Positions 35,243 to 43,213 of a DNA stretch of 43,213 nt are shown one piece after another. How positions within the stretch are numbered: position 1 is the stretch's first letter; each line of letters begins with the position of its first letter. Origin of the DNA: Cyanobacteria bacterium RM1_2_2 (GTDB lineage Bacteria; Cyanobacteriota; Cyanobacteriia; Elainellales; Elainellaceae); assembly GCA_012033495.1 (NCBI GenBank), contig JAAUQT010000019.1, positions 1 to 43,213 of the forward strand. Direction: 5' to 3'. The position numbers were made by a program, and so were the translations under genes. Below the pieces are notes generated by a model. It searched no databases, was not told the origin of the DNA, and was given only the letters and a program-made list of their open reading frames with translations.

Positions 35243-35869
35243 ATGGAACCCTCCTACCTCCTCCGCGGGCTCCTGATCGGCTTCTCAATCGCTGTTCCGG
35301 TCGGGCCGATCGGCATTCTGAGCATTCGACGATCGCTGAACGAAGGCTGGCTAGTCGGCTTACTGACTGGACTCGGTGCGGCCACTGCCGATGCGATCTA
35401 TGGCTGCATTGCTGGATATGGGCTGACGGTCGTGTCCACGTTTTTGGTGAATCAAGCTTTGGGGCTGCGGCTAATCGGCGGCTTGTTTTTGTGCTACCTC
35501 GGCGTCAAAACGGTGATGGCAGAACCCCCAACAAAACCTGCAACATCAGCCGCGAGCAGTCAAAAATCAGGCTTACTCAGCGCTTACTTTTCAACCGTGT
35601 TTTTAACGTTGACGAATCCGATGACGATTCTGGCATTTACAGCAGTGTTTGCCGGATTGGGGTTAGCCACGAGTAACAGGAATTTTGCTGACGCGACGGC
35701 TCTCGTGATCGGCGTCTTTATTGGCTCAGCGCTGTGGTGGGTGATGTTGAGCAGCAGCGTCAGTTTGTTGCGGTCTCGGTTTAAGCTGCACCATCTTAAA
35801 TGGTTCAACAGAATTTCCGGTCTGATCTTGCTAGTCTTTGGCATAATTGCCCTCAGTCCAGTGCAGTGA
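35243..35869 (+). CDS. LysE/RhtB-type amino-acid exporter
   Basis: A 208-residue inner-membrane exporter with six helices. The family signature 'GFSIAVPVGPIGILSIRRSLNEGW' follows the start, then 'TGLGAATADAIYG' and 'FLCYLGVKTVMAEPP'; the middle has 'LTNPMTILAFTAVFAGL'. These proteins export amino acids or related compounds; the substrate cannot be told here. Its placement right after an Lrp-type regulator supports effector-controlled export. The start codon directly abuts a 9-bp repeat. Confidence 0.9.
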   Translation: MEPSYLLRGLLIGFSIAVPVGPIGILSIRRSLNEGWLVGLLTGLGAATADAIYGCIAGYGLTVVSTFLVNQALGLRLIGGLFLCYLGVKTVMAEPPTKPATSAASSQKSGLLSAYFSTVFLTLTNPMTILAFTAVFAGLGLATSNRNFADATALVIGVFIGSALWWVMLSSSVSLLRSRFKLHHLKWFNRISGLILLVFGIIALSPVQ

Positions 35870-35930
35870 GTCCAGTGTGATGGCTGGATCGGCTGTGCCC
35901 CCCTAGACCGAGGCATTTGTGCGATTGAAC

Positions 35931-37256
35931 ATGGCAATTAGAGCAATTGTTAAAGCAACTGTTAAAGCAACTGTTGGAACAACTGTTAGAGCAACGGTGG
36001 CTTCTCTGCTGATGCCAATCTGGAACCTAACCCAGCGTCCACCACAGCTTTTGCGACGCTTGAGTTTGCAACGCTTGGGGGTGGGTTTAGGGCTATGTGC
36101 CTTGCTGGTTTTCGTTGTGCTGACAGCGCCAACCCTAGCCGCGAGTTCTGCTAGCCCAACTGCTAGCACGACTGGTAGCCCGACTGCACCAACAGGATCG
36201 CTGGAAGAGTTGCAGCAGCAGCAGCGCAAAATTGACGCCGAACGCTCGAATATTGACCAAGAGCAAGAGCAGATTCAGCATCTCGAAAAATCGGCTCAGC
36301 AAGAATTGGGCACGTTGCAGCGCGACATCAAAGCCACTAGCGCCGAAATTAGCCAAAACGAAAAGCAGCTTCAACAATCTACTCAACGCCTCAAACGACT
36401 CGAACAAGAGCTATCCCAAGCCGAGAAAGTCTACAACACCCAACAGACAGCAACGGTGGCTCGGCTGCGGTTTTTACAGCGGCAGCGCGGCAGCTATGGT
36501 TGGGCGGTGCTGTTGCAAAGTAAAAATCTCAACGATTTTCTTGATCGGCGGTATCAATTGCGGCAGGTTTATCTCGCCGACCGAGAAATTTTGGTGAAGC
36601 TTAAAGCCAACGCAGATGCGATCGGTCAAAAGCGCGATGCGGTGGAAAGTCAGAAAAACGAAATTGCCCTCCTGACGCAGCAACTTCTAGCGCAGAAGTT
36701 AGATTACCAGCAGGAAGCCAAAGCCCAAAAGGACTTAATCAACCGGCTCCGGCTCGATCGCAAAGCCCTCGAAGCGGCAGAAGGTCAGTTGGCTAGAGAT
36801 TCCGACAATATCGCGATTTTAATCCAGCAGCGGTTGGGGGTGAGCGATCCGGGCGTGGCGTGGCGAGTCGGAAAAGGGCTACTCAGCTACCCCAGTGATG
36901 GTGTCTTGACGAGCGGTTTCGGCTATCGGATGCACCCGATTCTGGGCTATGCTCGCTTCCACGGTGGGCTAGATTTTGGGGCAGACTACGGTGCGCCGAT
37001 TCGAGCCGCTAGCCGAGGTAAGGTGCTGTTTGTCGGATGGTATGGCGGCTATGGGCAAACGGTCGTTCTCGATCATGGCAACAATGTGACGACGCTTTAC
37101 GGTCATGCGGACAAATTGTATGTCTCGGAAGGACAGATCATTCAGCGCGGCGAAACGATCGCAGCAGTTGGTTCCACCGGACTTTCTACTGGGCCTCACC
37201 TCCACTTTGAAGTGCGCTTGGGTGGCGAACCTGTAGACCCGATGGAATATCTGTAA
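35931..37256 (+). CDS. M23 (LytM) peptidase with coiled coil, EnvC-like
   Basis: A 441-residue periplasmic protein. The N-terminus is an odd tandem-repeat segment (AIVKATVKATVGTTVRATV) followed by a membrane helix ('LGLCALLVFVVLTAPTLAA'). A long coiled coil (about 85-290) is rich in Q, E and L. The C-terminal M23 domain has 'HPILGYARFHGGLDFG' and 'HLHFEVR', which are zinc-ligand motifs of active LytM peptidases, so it may cut peptide cross-links itself. EnvC-like proteins activate amidases such as the one at 21276-22673. The frame is open from a GTG at 35919; the ATG at 35931 is used. Confidence 0.88.
   Translation: MAIRAIVKATVKATVGTTVRATVASLLMPIWNLTQRPPQLLRRLSLQRLGVGLGLCALLVFVVLTAPTLAASSASPTASTTGSPTAPTGSLEELQQQQRKIDAERSNIDQEQEQIQHLEKSAQQELGTLQRDIKATSAEISQNEKQLQQSTQRLKRLEQELSQAEKVYNTQQTATVARLRFLQRQRGSYGWAVLLQSKNLNDFLDRRYQLRQVYLADREILVKLKANADAIGQKRDAVESQKNEIALLTQQLLAQKLDYQQEAKAQKDLINRLRLDRKALEAAEGQLARDSDNIAILIQQRLGVSDPGVAWRVGKGLLSYPSDGVLTSGFGYRMHPILGYARFHGGLDFGADYGAPIRAASRGKVLFVGWYGGYGQTVVLDHGNNVTTLYGHADKLYVSEGQIIQRGETIAAVGSTGLSTGPHLHFEVRLGGEPVDPMEYL
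35943..35990 (+). repeat. In-frame 12-bp tandem repeat at the start of the M23 gene
   Basis: Four units of GCAACTGTTAAA type, the outer ones with a few changes, directly after the start codon. Confidence 0.85.
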
Positions 37257-37379
37257 GCGGAGAGATGGGGTTGAATATCGGTAGTACAAGCTAACTAACC
37301 CAACCGCTATCAGTGGTATGGTTGAGGGAAGCAATCGGGAACCGATGCCCTCTCAAATGCCGTGAATTGGCGAACCCCC

Positions 37380-38698
37380 ATGATCAAAATCCTCCACCTT
37401 TCTGACATTCATTTAGGCAGCGGCTTTTCCCATGGTCGCCTTAATCCTGAAACCGGACTGAACACGCGCCTAGAGGATTTTATTCATACCCTAGGACGCT
37501 GCATCGATCGGGCGATTGAGGAGGCGGTCGATTTGGTGCTGTTTGGCGGCGATGCCTTTCCTGATGCAACGCCTTTGCCAATTGTGCAGGAAGCCTTTGC
37601 CGCTCAGTTTCGCCGCCTCGTCGATGCCCAAATTCCTACTGTGCTGCTGGTGGGCAATCACGATCAGCATTCGCAGGGGGCGGGCGGCGCGAGTCTCTGC
37701 ATCTATCGAACCTTGGGCGTGCCGGGGTTTGTGGTGGGCGATCGGCTGGAAACACACCGGATTCAGACCCGCAGTGGCGAAATTCAAATCATTACGCTGC
37801 CGTGGTTGACCCGCTCGGCGCTGCTGACTCGCCCCCAAACCGAAGGACTGTCGTTGACCGAAGTGAATCAGATGTTGATCGATCGGCTGCGGGTGGTTCT
37901 GGAGGGAGAAATTCGCCGCCTCGATCCAAACCTGCCGACGGTTTTGCTAGGGCATTTGATGGCAGACACCGCCCAGTTTGGAGCCGAACGTTTTTGGCAG
38001 TGGGCAAAGGGTTTACGGTGCCGCTGTCGTTGCTGACTCGCTCGTGCTTCGACTATGTGGCGTTGGGGCATGTGCATCGTCACCAAATTTTGTCGGAGCA
38101 GCCGTTGGTGGTGTATCCGGGCAGCATCGAGCGGGTAGACTTCAGCGAAGAACACGAAGAAAAGGGATTTGTGCTGGTCGAAGTTGAACCGGGACAGGCC
38201 AAGCTAGAATTTTGTGCCTTACCCGTGCGGGCTTTTCGGACGATTCGCGTTAATGTTGCGGATGCCAAAGATCCGCAGTCTGTTTTAATGACAGCGATTG
38301 CCGCCGCCGCCATTCAAGATGCAGTCGTGCGGCTCATTTATCAGGTCAGATCAGAGCAACTCGATCAAATCGACAGTCCTTTATTGCACCAAGCCCTCGA
38401 ATCGGCGCATAGCTACACGATTCAGGTTGAGTTGGTCAGCCAGTTAGCGCGGCCTCGCCTGCCCGAACTGGGAACTGGACGCAGTGTTGATCCCATTGAA
38501 GCACTCAAAACCTATCTGGAGTATCAGCCTCAGCTTGCCGATATTTCAGCCGAACTGATGGAAGCAGCTTTGGCACTTTTGGCAGGCGACCCCACCGAAT
38601 GGAGCAGTTCAGCGCTGGCGGCTCCCTCCCTAGACTTTGAACGTGATATGGCGACCACCTCAGCCCCAGACGAAATCGCTCAGTTGCGGTTGCTGTAG
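37380..38698 (+). pseudogene. sbcD: SbcD-type DNA exonuclease subunit, one frameshift
   Basis: Two overlapping frames form one protein of about 440 residues of the SbcD/Mre11 nuclease family. SbcD works with the ATPase SbcC to cut hairpins and broken DNA ends. The first part has the phosphoesterase motifs 'ILHLSDIHLG', 'LVLFGGDAF' and 'LLVGNHDQH'; the second has 'DYVALGHVHRHQ'. The frame changes at the T5 at 37991-37995; adding one T gives 'ERFLAVGKGFTVPLSLLT', as in relatives. Nothing else is damaged, so the gene may be intact in the cell. Start ATG at 37380. Loss would matter here because SbcCD attacks palindromes and the window is rich in them. Confidence 0.8.
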
Positions 38699-39328
38699 GC
38701 GTTGCGGCGCTGCGGGATCTGAGGAGAACTGCTTGGCAAAAACAAGACTGACCCGATTGCGGCAGTAGCGGTTAGCGGTGCAGATATGCCCATTTCTGAA
38801 ACGGTGAGAGTGCAACTGCCCAAAAATCAGCCTCCTAACCGACCCCAAAACTTCCGAATTTTACATTCTAATTTGCAGCCTAAATTGGCATTCAAACCAA
38901 AGGTCGCCGCTTTCGCTGGGCCTTGTCTACTCTAGCGATCTCGATCTAAAAATCAGGTGAAATATGTATGAAGTTTTCATGAAGCTGAAATTGGCATAAA
39001 ACGAGCTAAAGCCTTACAGGATATTGGTTACATTGAGTTTGAGGATTATGAAGTTTACGTGAAGTTAGAGCAGTTTTTAGACTGTCCCTGATCCCCAACC
39101 TAAAAACTTCATGCTAGGCTGTTGCAGTTCCTTAGCCCGGAGTGAACACGTAACGAGTACGAGTTAGCGCATCATCAAGAGTCCGGTTTATGTCGCTCTG
39201 ATGAAGTTGCCCTATCTCCATAGGTTTTGAGTCTGAACGTGCGGTTCGGGTTCGGTTATCCTTTCGCGCTTGTCGTGATTGCGATCTACGCCAAAAACCT
39301 ATTTCCAGGTACTATTCACGATGGATGT
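38699..39328. other. Intergenic stretch before rlpA
   Basis: About 630 bases. A 36-codon plus-strand fragment around 38987-39092 ('EIGIKRAKALQDIGYIEFEDYEVYVKLEQFL') reads like protein but has no start; it may be a gene remnant. I see no promoter or riboswitch match I can defend. Confidence 0.4.
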
Positions 39329-40720
39329 ATGAATCAAAAACTCCTAAGCGGCTTTGCCGTAACCCTGCTGATTTCTACGCTTGGACTTGCGCCCTCTGGT
39401 TACGCAGACTCATCTGGTCACGCAAGCCCATCTGAATCGGCCGACGAAACTTCAGAGGTTCCCATAGCAGCACCTCGTCAAGGTGTTTCTGCGACTCAGG
39501 TGTCGACCTCTGCTCTGAACCCTCCAGTTGGGGGTCAGTCAGGGGAGCCGTCAACAAGCCATGATTTGGCTCCTACCGTTGAGCGCTCAACTCCCTTGAC
39601 TCCAATCTCCGAAGAAAAAGTTCCCACTCCAGCAGGTTCTTCTGCTCTAGAGGCTGCTCCAACTCCCCCAGACCTCGCTTCCCCTCAGCCCATCGGAAAC
39701 CCATCCGTGGAGGTTGTCAAAGTTGGAGAATACCAAACCCACGAAGCATCAAGGCAAACTGCATCGAGCGCAGAAGTTACGGTTGCCACCATTCACCCCC
39801 ACCACCTCCGAGGACGACAAGCCGCAACGCTCTATGTCCGTAATATTCCGGTTCTCACCTTCTTAGGTGAAGCAGCCCCAGCCCAAAGCAGTCGTGCAGC
39901 CGTCGGTGAAGATGGCGCAGAAGTGAAAGTGGCAAGCGTTCAGTCGGTTGGTGCTGAATCTGCTGATTCACCTGCCGCTGCCCCCACTCCAGCCGATTCG
40001 ACAAGAGCCAATTCGACAAGTAAGCCCGCCCAGACTCATCAGCTTGCTGCCAATGAAGTGGCTTCGATCAACCCAAGCCCGACCGGAGGGCAAGATGCTA
40101 ACCATCCGGTTTGGCGAGCAACGGCAGCCGCAGCCCGCTTGAATCAGCTTTTCCGCGATAATGTCAGCGCCAGCGATATCAAAATCGGTTGGGACAATGA
40201 TCGGCAAAAGTATGTGATTCGAGCCAACGATACTGAGATTGTTGCCGTCGATGACAACACAGTTTTGCCAGACACGATTGCGAACGCATCCAATGACATG
40301 CTGCAAGCCACGAATCGAATTCGTCGGCAAATGGGCAATGCCTCGCCGTTATCCAACATTGAAGGCGATCCAAACTCAGTTGGACGGATTAGCCTCGGCC
40401 CGATTCAACTCACCGTGTCTGGGTTGGCCTCTTGGTATGGGCCGGGATTTGATGGCAACTATAGCGCCAGCGGCGAAGTGTTTAATCAGAATGCGATGAC
40501 TGCTGCTCATCCCTCACTGCCGTTTGGCACTCAAGTTCGAGTCACCAATTTGGATAACGGTCAGTCGGTGGTGGTGCGGATCAACGATCGGGGCCCCTAT
40601 GCTCACGGTCGAGTGATTGACCTCTCGGCAGGAGCCGCCCGCATTATCGGATTGGTTAGCTCCGGCGTAGCTCCGGTCAGTCTCGAAGTGTTGGGTGCTG
40701 CTCAGACGGGCGCTAACTGA
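39329..40720 (+). CDS. rlpA: RlpA-like septal-ring lytic transglycosylase family protein
   Basis: A 463-residue exported protein. It has a signal peptide ('LSGFAVTLLISTLGLAPSGYA'), a long low-complexity region rich in proline, serine and alanine (about 25-230), a linker and a C-terminal double-psi beta-barrel ('GLASWYGPGFDGNYSASGEVF', 'AAHPSLPFGTQVRVTNLDNG', 'VVVRINDRGPYAHGRVIDLS'). RlpA family members cleave glycan strands lacking stem peptides at the division septum, and so would act after the amidase at 21276. The frame is open from 39227; the ATG at 39329 gives a normal signal peptide. Confidence 0.88.
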   Translation: MNQKLLSGFAVTLLISTLGLAPSGYADSSGHASPSESADETSEVPIAAPRQGVSATQVSTSALNPPVGGQSGEPSTSHDLAPTVERSTPLTPISEEKVPTPAGSSALEAAPTPPDLASPQPIGNPSVEVVKVGEYQTHEASRQTASSAEVTVATIHPHHLRGRQAATLYVRNIPVLTFLGEAAPAQSSRAAVGEDGAEVKVASVQSVGAESADSPAAAPTPADSTRANSTSKPAQTHQLAANEVASINPSPTGGQDANHPVWRATAAAARLNQLFRDNVSASDIKIGWDNDRQKYVIRANDTEIVAVDDNTVLPDTIANASNDMLQATNRIRRQMGNASPLSNIEGDPNSVGRISLGPIQLTVSGLASWYGPGFDGNYSASGEVFNQNAMTAAHPSLPFGTQVRVTNLDNGQSVVVRINDRGPYAHGRVIDLSAGAARIIGLVSSGVAPVSLEVLGAAQTGAN

Positions 40721-40772
40721 ACCCGCATGTGATTTCACGCTGGTGATTTCACTCTCACGGCTAAGAACAACT

Positions 40773-40797
40773 GGGGGCACCATGCCCCCTTTTTTTG
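40773..40797 (+). terminator. Rho-independent terminator of rlpA
   Basis: GGGGGC and GCCCCC form a perfect 6-bp stem with a 5-base loop, followed by eight T. Confidence 0.92.
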
Positions 40798-40847
40798 ATG
40801 CGAGAACCTTTGCTCGGATCACGGAGAAAATAAAAGCGAGCAGATCG

Positions 40848-41621
40848 CTAAAGTTTGACGGCTACCACCCGCAACCGTCGATAGTCTGCCATCCAAGCGT
40901 CCTCTTGGTAAAGGATGGGGCGAAGTTGGGTTTCCACCAAACCGATCACTTGATCTTGTTGCTCTGGAGTAAGCTGCCCTAACTGCGAATTGGCGAACAT
41001 TTGCAGCCAGTTTGCTAATCCAGCTTCGCCTGCTTCCAGACGAGTCGAGCGATCGAACAGCCACGCACCAGTGACTTCAAACCCTTGTCGCTCCAGGCGA
41101 GTAGTGTAGTCGCTAATACTGGGGAAGTACCAAGGATGACGGAAAGTGGTAGGAATAGACAGATCAATCAATGCTTGATTCAGCGCAGCAATGATGGTTT
41201 GCACGTTTCCTTTGCCGCCTAACTCTGCCACAAACCGCCCTCCCGGTTTCAAGGCTTGATGAATGTTAGAAATCACCACATCTGGCTCTAAAATCCAGTG
41301 CAGCGCTGCGTTAGAAAAAACGGCATCCAAGGATGGCTCAACTCGAAACTGACGAGCATCAGCAACGATAAAGGAGAGGTGGGGATAACTTGCTTTTGCT
41401 TGTGCAATCATTTCTGGTGATCGATCCAGTCCCAGAACCTCAGCTTTAGTCGCTGCAAGCTGGGACGTTAGCTGCCCGGTGCCGCAACCCAAATCGAGAA
41501 TTTGCTCATGCGCCTGTGGATTCAGCAATTGCACCAAATCCTGACCATACTGCCAGACAAAGGCATGATTGCATTCATAAGCCAGTGGATTCCACAGATC
41601 TTTTGCGATGGAGGCAGCCAT
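40848..41621 (-). CDS. SAM-dependent class I methyltransferase
   Basis: A 257-residue class I methyltransferase of the trans-aconitate-methyltransferase-like group. Motif I is 'LDLGCGTG' (42-49) followed by 'AEVLGLDRSPEMIAQAK' (acidic loop), 'FIVADARQF' and the 'FSNAALHWI' post-motif. The C-terminal third would hold substrate recognition, and no substrate can be named. It is convergent with rlpA. The 320 bases upstream contain no gene that I recognise. Confidence 0.9.
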   Translation of the reverse strand: MAASIAKDLWNPLAYECNHAFVWQYGQDLVQLLNPQAHEQILDLGCGTGQLTSQLAATKAEVLGLDRSPEMIAQAKASYPHLSFIVADARQFRVEPSLDAVFSNAALHWILEPDVVISNIHQALKPGGRFVAELGGKGNVQTIIAALNQALIDLSIPTTFRHPWYFPSISDYTTRLERQGFEVTGAWLFDRSTRLEAGEAGLANWLQMFANSQLGQLTPEQQDQVIGLVETQLRPILYQEDAWMADYRRLRVVAVKL

Positions 41622-41941
41622 GATTCACCCTAGTTAATGCGATTGATTCTTACGGTAGAACGGGCAATTGGAAATGTCTAATATATTTTTGAGCAGACAC
41701 TAAGACTTTGAAAGTATGAATCATTTTCCCTAATAGGTTTTCATCAGCCATCACAAGCAATGCCGAAAGACTGACCTAGCAACAGTCCTGGGTTTGAGTC
41801 CCGCAGCAATGGAGCAGAAGACCCGCATAAATGCATAGGATAATTCAGCACAACTGCCGAAATTTCAGGTGATTTTTCGGTCTCTATTGGGCTCAACGAT
41901 CCAGAGCCTTAAACTAGAAAGGCCGTGGATTTCCAAGAAGG

Positions 41942-42106
41942 ATGAATAAGTCTGGTAGCGAGCCTCTCAAAACGAATCCCTTCACAACCGTCAGAGACCC
42001 CAAAACTGGCATCTGGTTAGTTTGTTTGCCCGATGGGACAGTCAAGAATAGGAACAACGCAACGCCCGAAGTAGACTGCGCCTGCATGAGCGACAGTGCC
42101 ACCTAG
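41942..42106 (+). CDS. Small conserved protein (54 aa) with NPFTTVRDPKTG motif
   Basis: A short frame that I think is a real gene. The 54-residue product starts 'MNKSGSEPLKTNPFTTVRDP' and continues 'KTGIWLVCLPDGTVKNRNN'. The 'NPF.T.RDP.TG.W.V' pattern resembles small cyanobacterial proteins of unknown function. AAGAAGG lies directly before the ATG, closer than ideal. The protein has no membrane segment, and three cysteines (one pair spaced CAC). Function unknown. Confidence 0.55.
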   Translation: MNKSGSEPLKTNPFTTVRDPKTGIWLVCLPDGTVKNRNNATPEVDCACMSDSAT

Positions 42107-42191
42107 AGATCTAGGATCAGCCAATAAGAGATAATCAAATCATCGGATTTAGACCAGACGCCACAAGCTAGCACAATCACTAGGATCTATC

Positions 42192-43213
42192 ATAGGACTT
42201 ACGCAGAAGCCATTTTGAGGGATGGATTCTTGAGTTGCTGACACAGGTAATCCTCGAGTAAACCGTGCTTGAGTTGATAAATCGTTTGCCCTGCTTGTTT
42301 GGCAAGAGCATTGAGCCTAACCCAAACCAGAAAAGCACAACCAATATGATTGCGTTGAATCCGTGCCTTGCGGCATTGGCACGCTTCTAAACCAGTGACC
42401 TGTTTTCCTTCCCGGTGCAATTGCTCAATCTTCCAACGGAAGCCACACGCCTGTTGTGTTGCCTCGGTCGAATCTTGAGTCAAATCGTTGGTAACAACGA
42501 AGTCCGTGCGGTGAGTGGACACCACAACCCGGAAACATTGCACTTTGTGGTCTTTGGGAAAGCCTTTAATCTTGAGCAACTTACCCTGCTTGAGTTCGGT
42601 GGAATTCCAATTGAGCGTATCGACTCGTTGGTAGGGGTTTTGTCCTCCAGAATCATCCACCTGGCGATTGTCCTTAATGGGACAGTAGTACACCTTCTCC
42701 AACGACTCAATGAACAGCATCAAGTCTTTGGTCGCATACCAGGTGTCCATCAGCACTGCTTGAAACGGCAATTGCTTGTGGTAGAGCGTATGACTCAGCA
42801 TCTCTTGGACATGGTCTAGCTTGCTCTTGCCGTCTCCATCGGGGTCATAGATGCGATAGTCAATCAACCAGAACTGATCACGTTGTGGATTAACATAAAC
42901 GCAGGTAACAACTCCAATCCCTTTAATCACGCCATGAGCGTTACCACTGTATTGTCGTCGCACTAACTCAATCGCGAACGAGTGTTGCTTATCCAGTACC
43001 GTGTCATCAAACACCACATACCCTTTGTTTGTTGCAATCACTTGGCTGGCAACGTTTTCCCACACCAATCGAGGGGTAATCTTCTCTCCCGCCAGATACC
43101 GATTGATTTGGTCATGAGAAAATCGCTCACTGTGATCAGCAAAGTTGGTCAGGGTATAGTTGATTTGGCTAACCAGCAGATATTGGCAATAGTCCAACCG
43201 AGTTACGGGGTCT
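42192..43213 (-). mobile_element. IS701/IS4-type insertion sequence, partial (right part outside window)
   Basis: The left end is at 42192-42209 (ATAGGACTTACGCAGAAG), which also encodes the last residues and stop of the transposase. The other end lies beyond the window edge, so the inverted end and the target duplication cannot be checked. The end resembles the MITE tips at 13082 and 13191. Confidence 0.85.
42199..43213 (-). CDS. IS701/IS4-family DDE transposase, N-terminus cut by window edge
   Basis: A transposase frame of at least 338 codons that runs off the right edge, so the true start is not seen; the frame stays open beyond the TTG at 43197 ('DPVTRLDYCQYLL'). It carries the DDE catalytic pattern: Asp in 'VFDDTVLDK', Asp in 'AVLMDTWYATKD', and Glu in the 'FRWKIEQLHREGKQVTGLE' C-terminal region. 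Other typical stretches are 'RIYDPDGDGKSKLDHV' and 'CQCRKARIQRNHIGCAFLVW'. There are no internal stops, so it could be active. Its stop codon is part of the terminal inverted repeat. Confidence 0.92.
   Translation of the reverse strand, partial: DPVTRLDYCQYLLVSQINYTLTNFADHSERFSHDQINRYLAGEKITPRLVWENVASQVIATNKGYVVFDDTVLDKQHSFAIELVRRQYSGNAHGVIKGIGVVTCVYVNPQRDQFWLIDYRIYDPDGDGKSKLDHVQEMLSHTLYHKQLPFQAVLMDTWYATKDLMLFIESLEKVYYCPIKDNRQVDDSGGQNPYQRVDTLNWNSTELKQGKLLKIKGFPKDHKVQCFRVVVSTHRTDFVVTNDLTQDSTEATQQACGFRWKIEQLHREGKQVTGLEACQCRKARIQRNHIGCAFLVWVRLNALAKQAGQTIYQLKHGLLEDYLCQQLKNPSLKMASA

Noticed and set aside
39116-39226. Possible riboswitch or hammerhead (CTGATGA) before rlpA
   Set aside because: The conserved c-di-AMP (ydaO) riboswitch blocks are absent and the rest of the hammerhead core (GAAA and three stems) is not seen.
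41780-41815. GGGTTTGAGTCCC resembling a tRNA T-arm
   Set aside because: No acceptor stem, D-arm or anticodon arm could be built around it, and the arm has only three good pairs.

Overview
This window looks like chromosomal DNA of a cyanobacterium, most likely a filamentous Leptolyngbya-type organism; the genus is inferred. The evidence is a CpcT/CpeT-type phycobilin lyase, a VKOR-thioredoxin fusion, FTR1 iron permease, DUF29 and DUF3598 proteins, a cyanobacterial-type Crp regulator, MEP-pathway genes and many short palindromic intergenic repeats. I see no phage module, CRISPR array, tRNA or rRNA. Most of it is ordinary housekeeping DNA in short transcription units on both strands.

Layout. 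1-4.2 kb: a broken OmpA-like gene fragment, DUF29, a GT4 glycosyltransferase, an antitoxin relic and VKOR. 4.3-9.4 kb: CpcT/CpeT lyase, DUF3598, PHP phosphoesterase, ispF, an unknown membrane protein and a histidine phosphatase. 9.4-13 kb: FTR1 with a small basic membrane protein, then hrcA and a rhodanese. 13-21 kb: a MITE-like element, a TPR lipid/periplasm-targeted protein, purD, metF, a cupin and a Crp regulator. 21-31 kb: pentapeptide protein, cell-wall amidase, an FdhF/YdeP-type molybdoenzyme, ispD, a PiT phosphate transporter, gcvT and GT2. 31-43 kb: a response regulator, a GyrA/ParC subunit, Lrp with a LysE exporter, M23 peptidase, sbcD, rlpA, a methyltransferase, a 54-aa protein and an IS701/IS4-type transposase running off the right edge.

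Themes. Peptidoglycan enzymes recur (AmiC-like amidase, EnvC-like M23, RlpA). One-carbon and purine metabolism is represented by metF, gcvT and purD. Isoprenoid synthesis is represented by ispD and ispF.

The most striking signals are not classical genes. (1) At least eight places where a conserved protein is broken, and in each the frame is restored by adding one base to a homopolymer; this points to systematic sequencing/assembly error or, less likely, real decay. (2) Several families of small dispersed elements. One is a 110-bp MITE whose inverted ends nearly match the end of the IS in the same window. Another is a ~130-bp inverted-repeat element present twice, one copy supplying the ispD stop codon. 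There is also a 215-bp nested palindrome. (3) In-frame 12-bp tandem repeats in four genes, plus other short repeats touching start codons.

I found no convincing new multi-gene system. The mobile small-repeat ecology is the best candidate for something undescribed.
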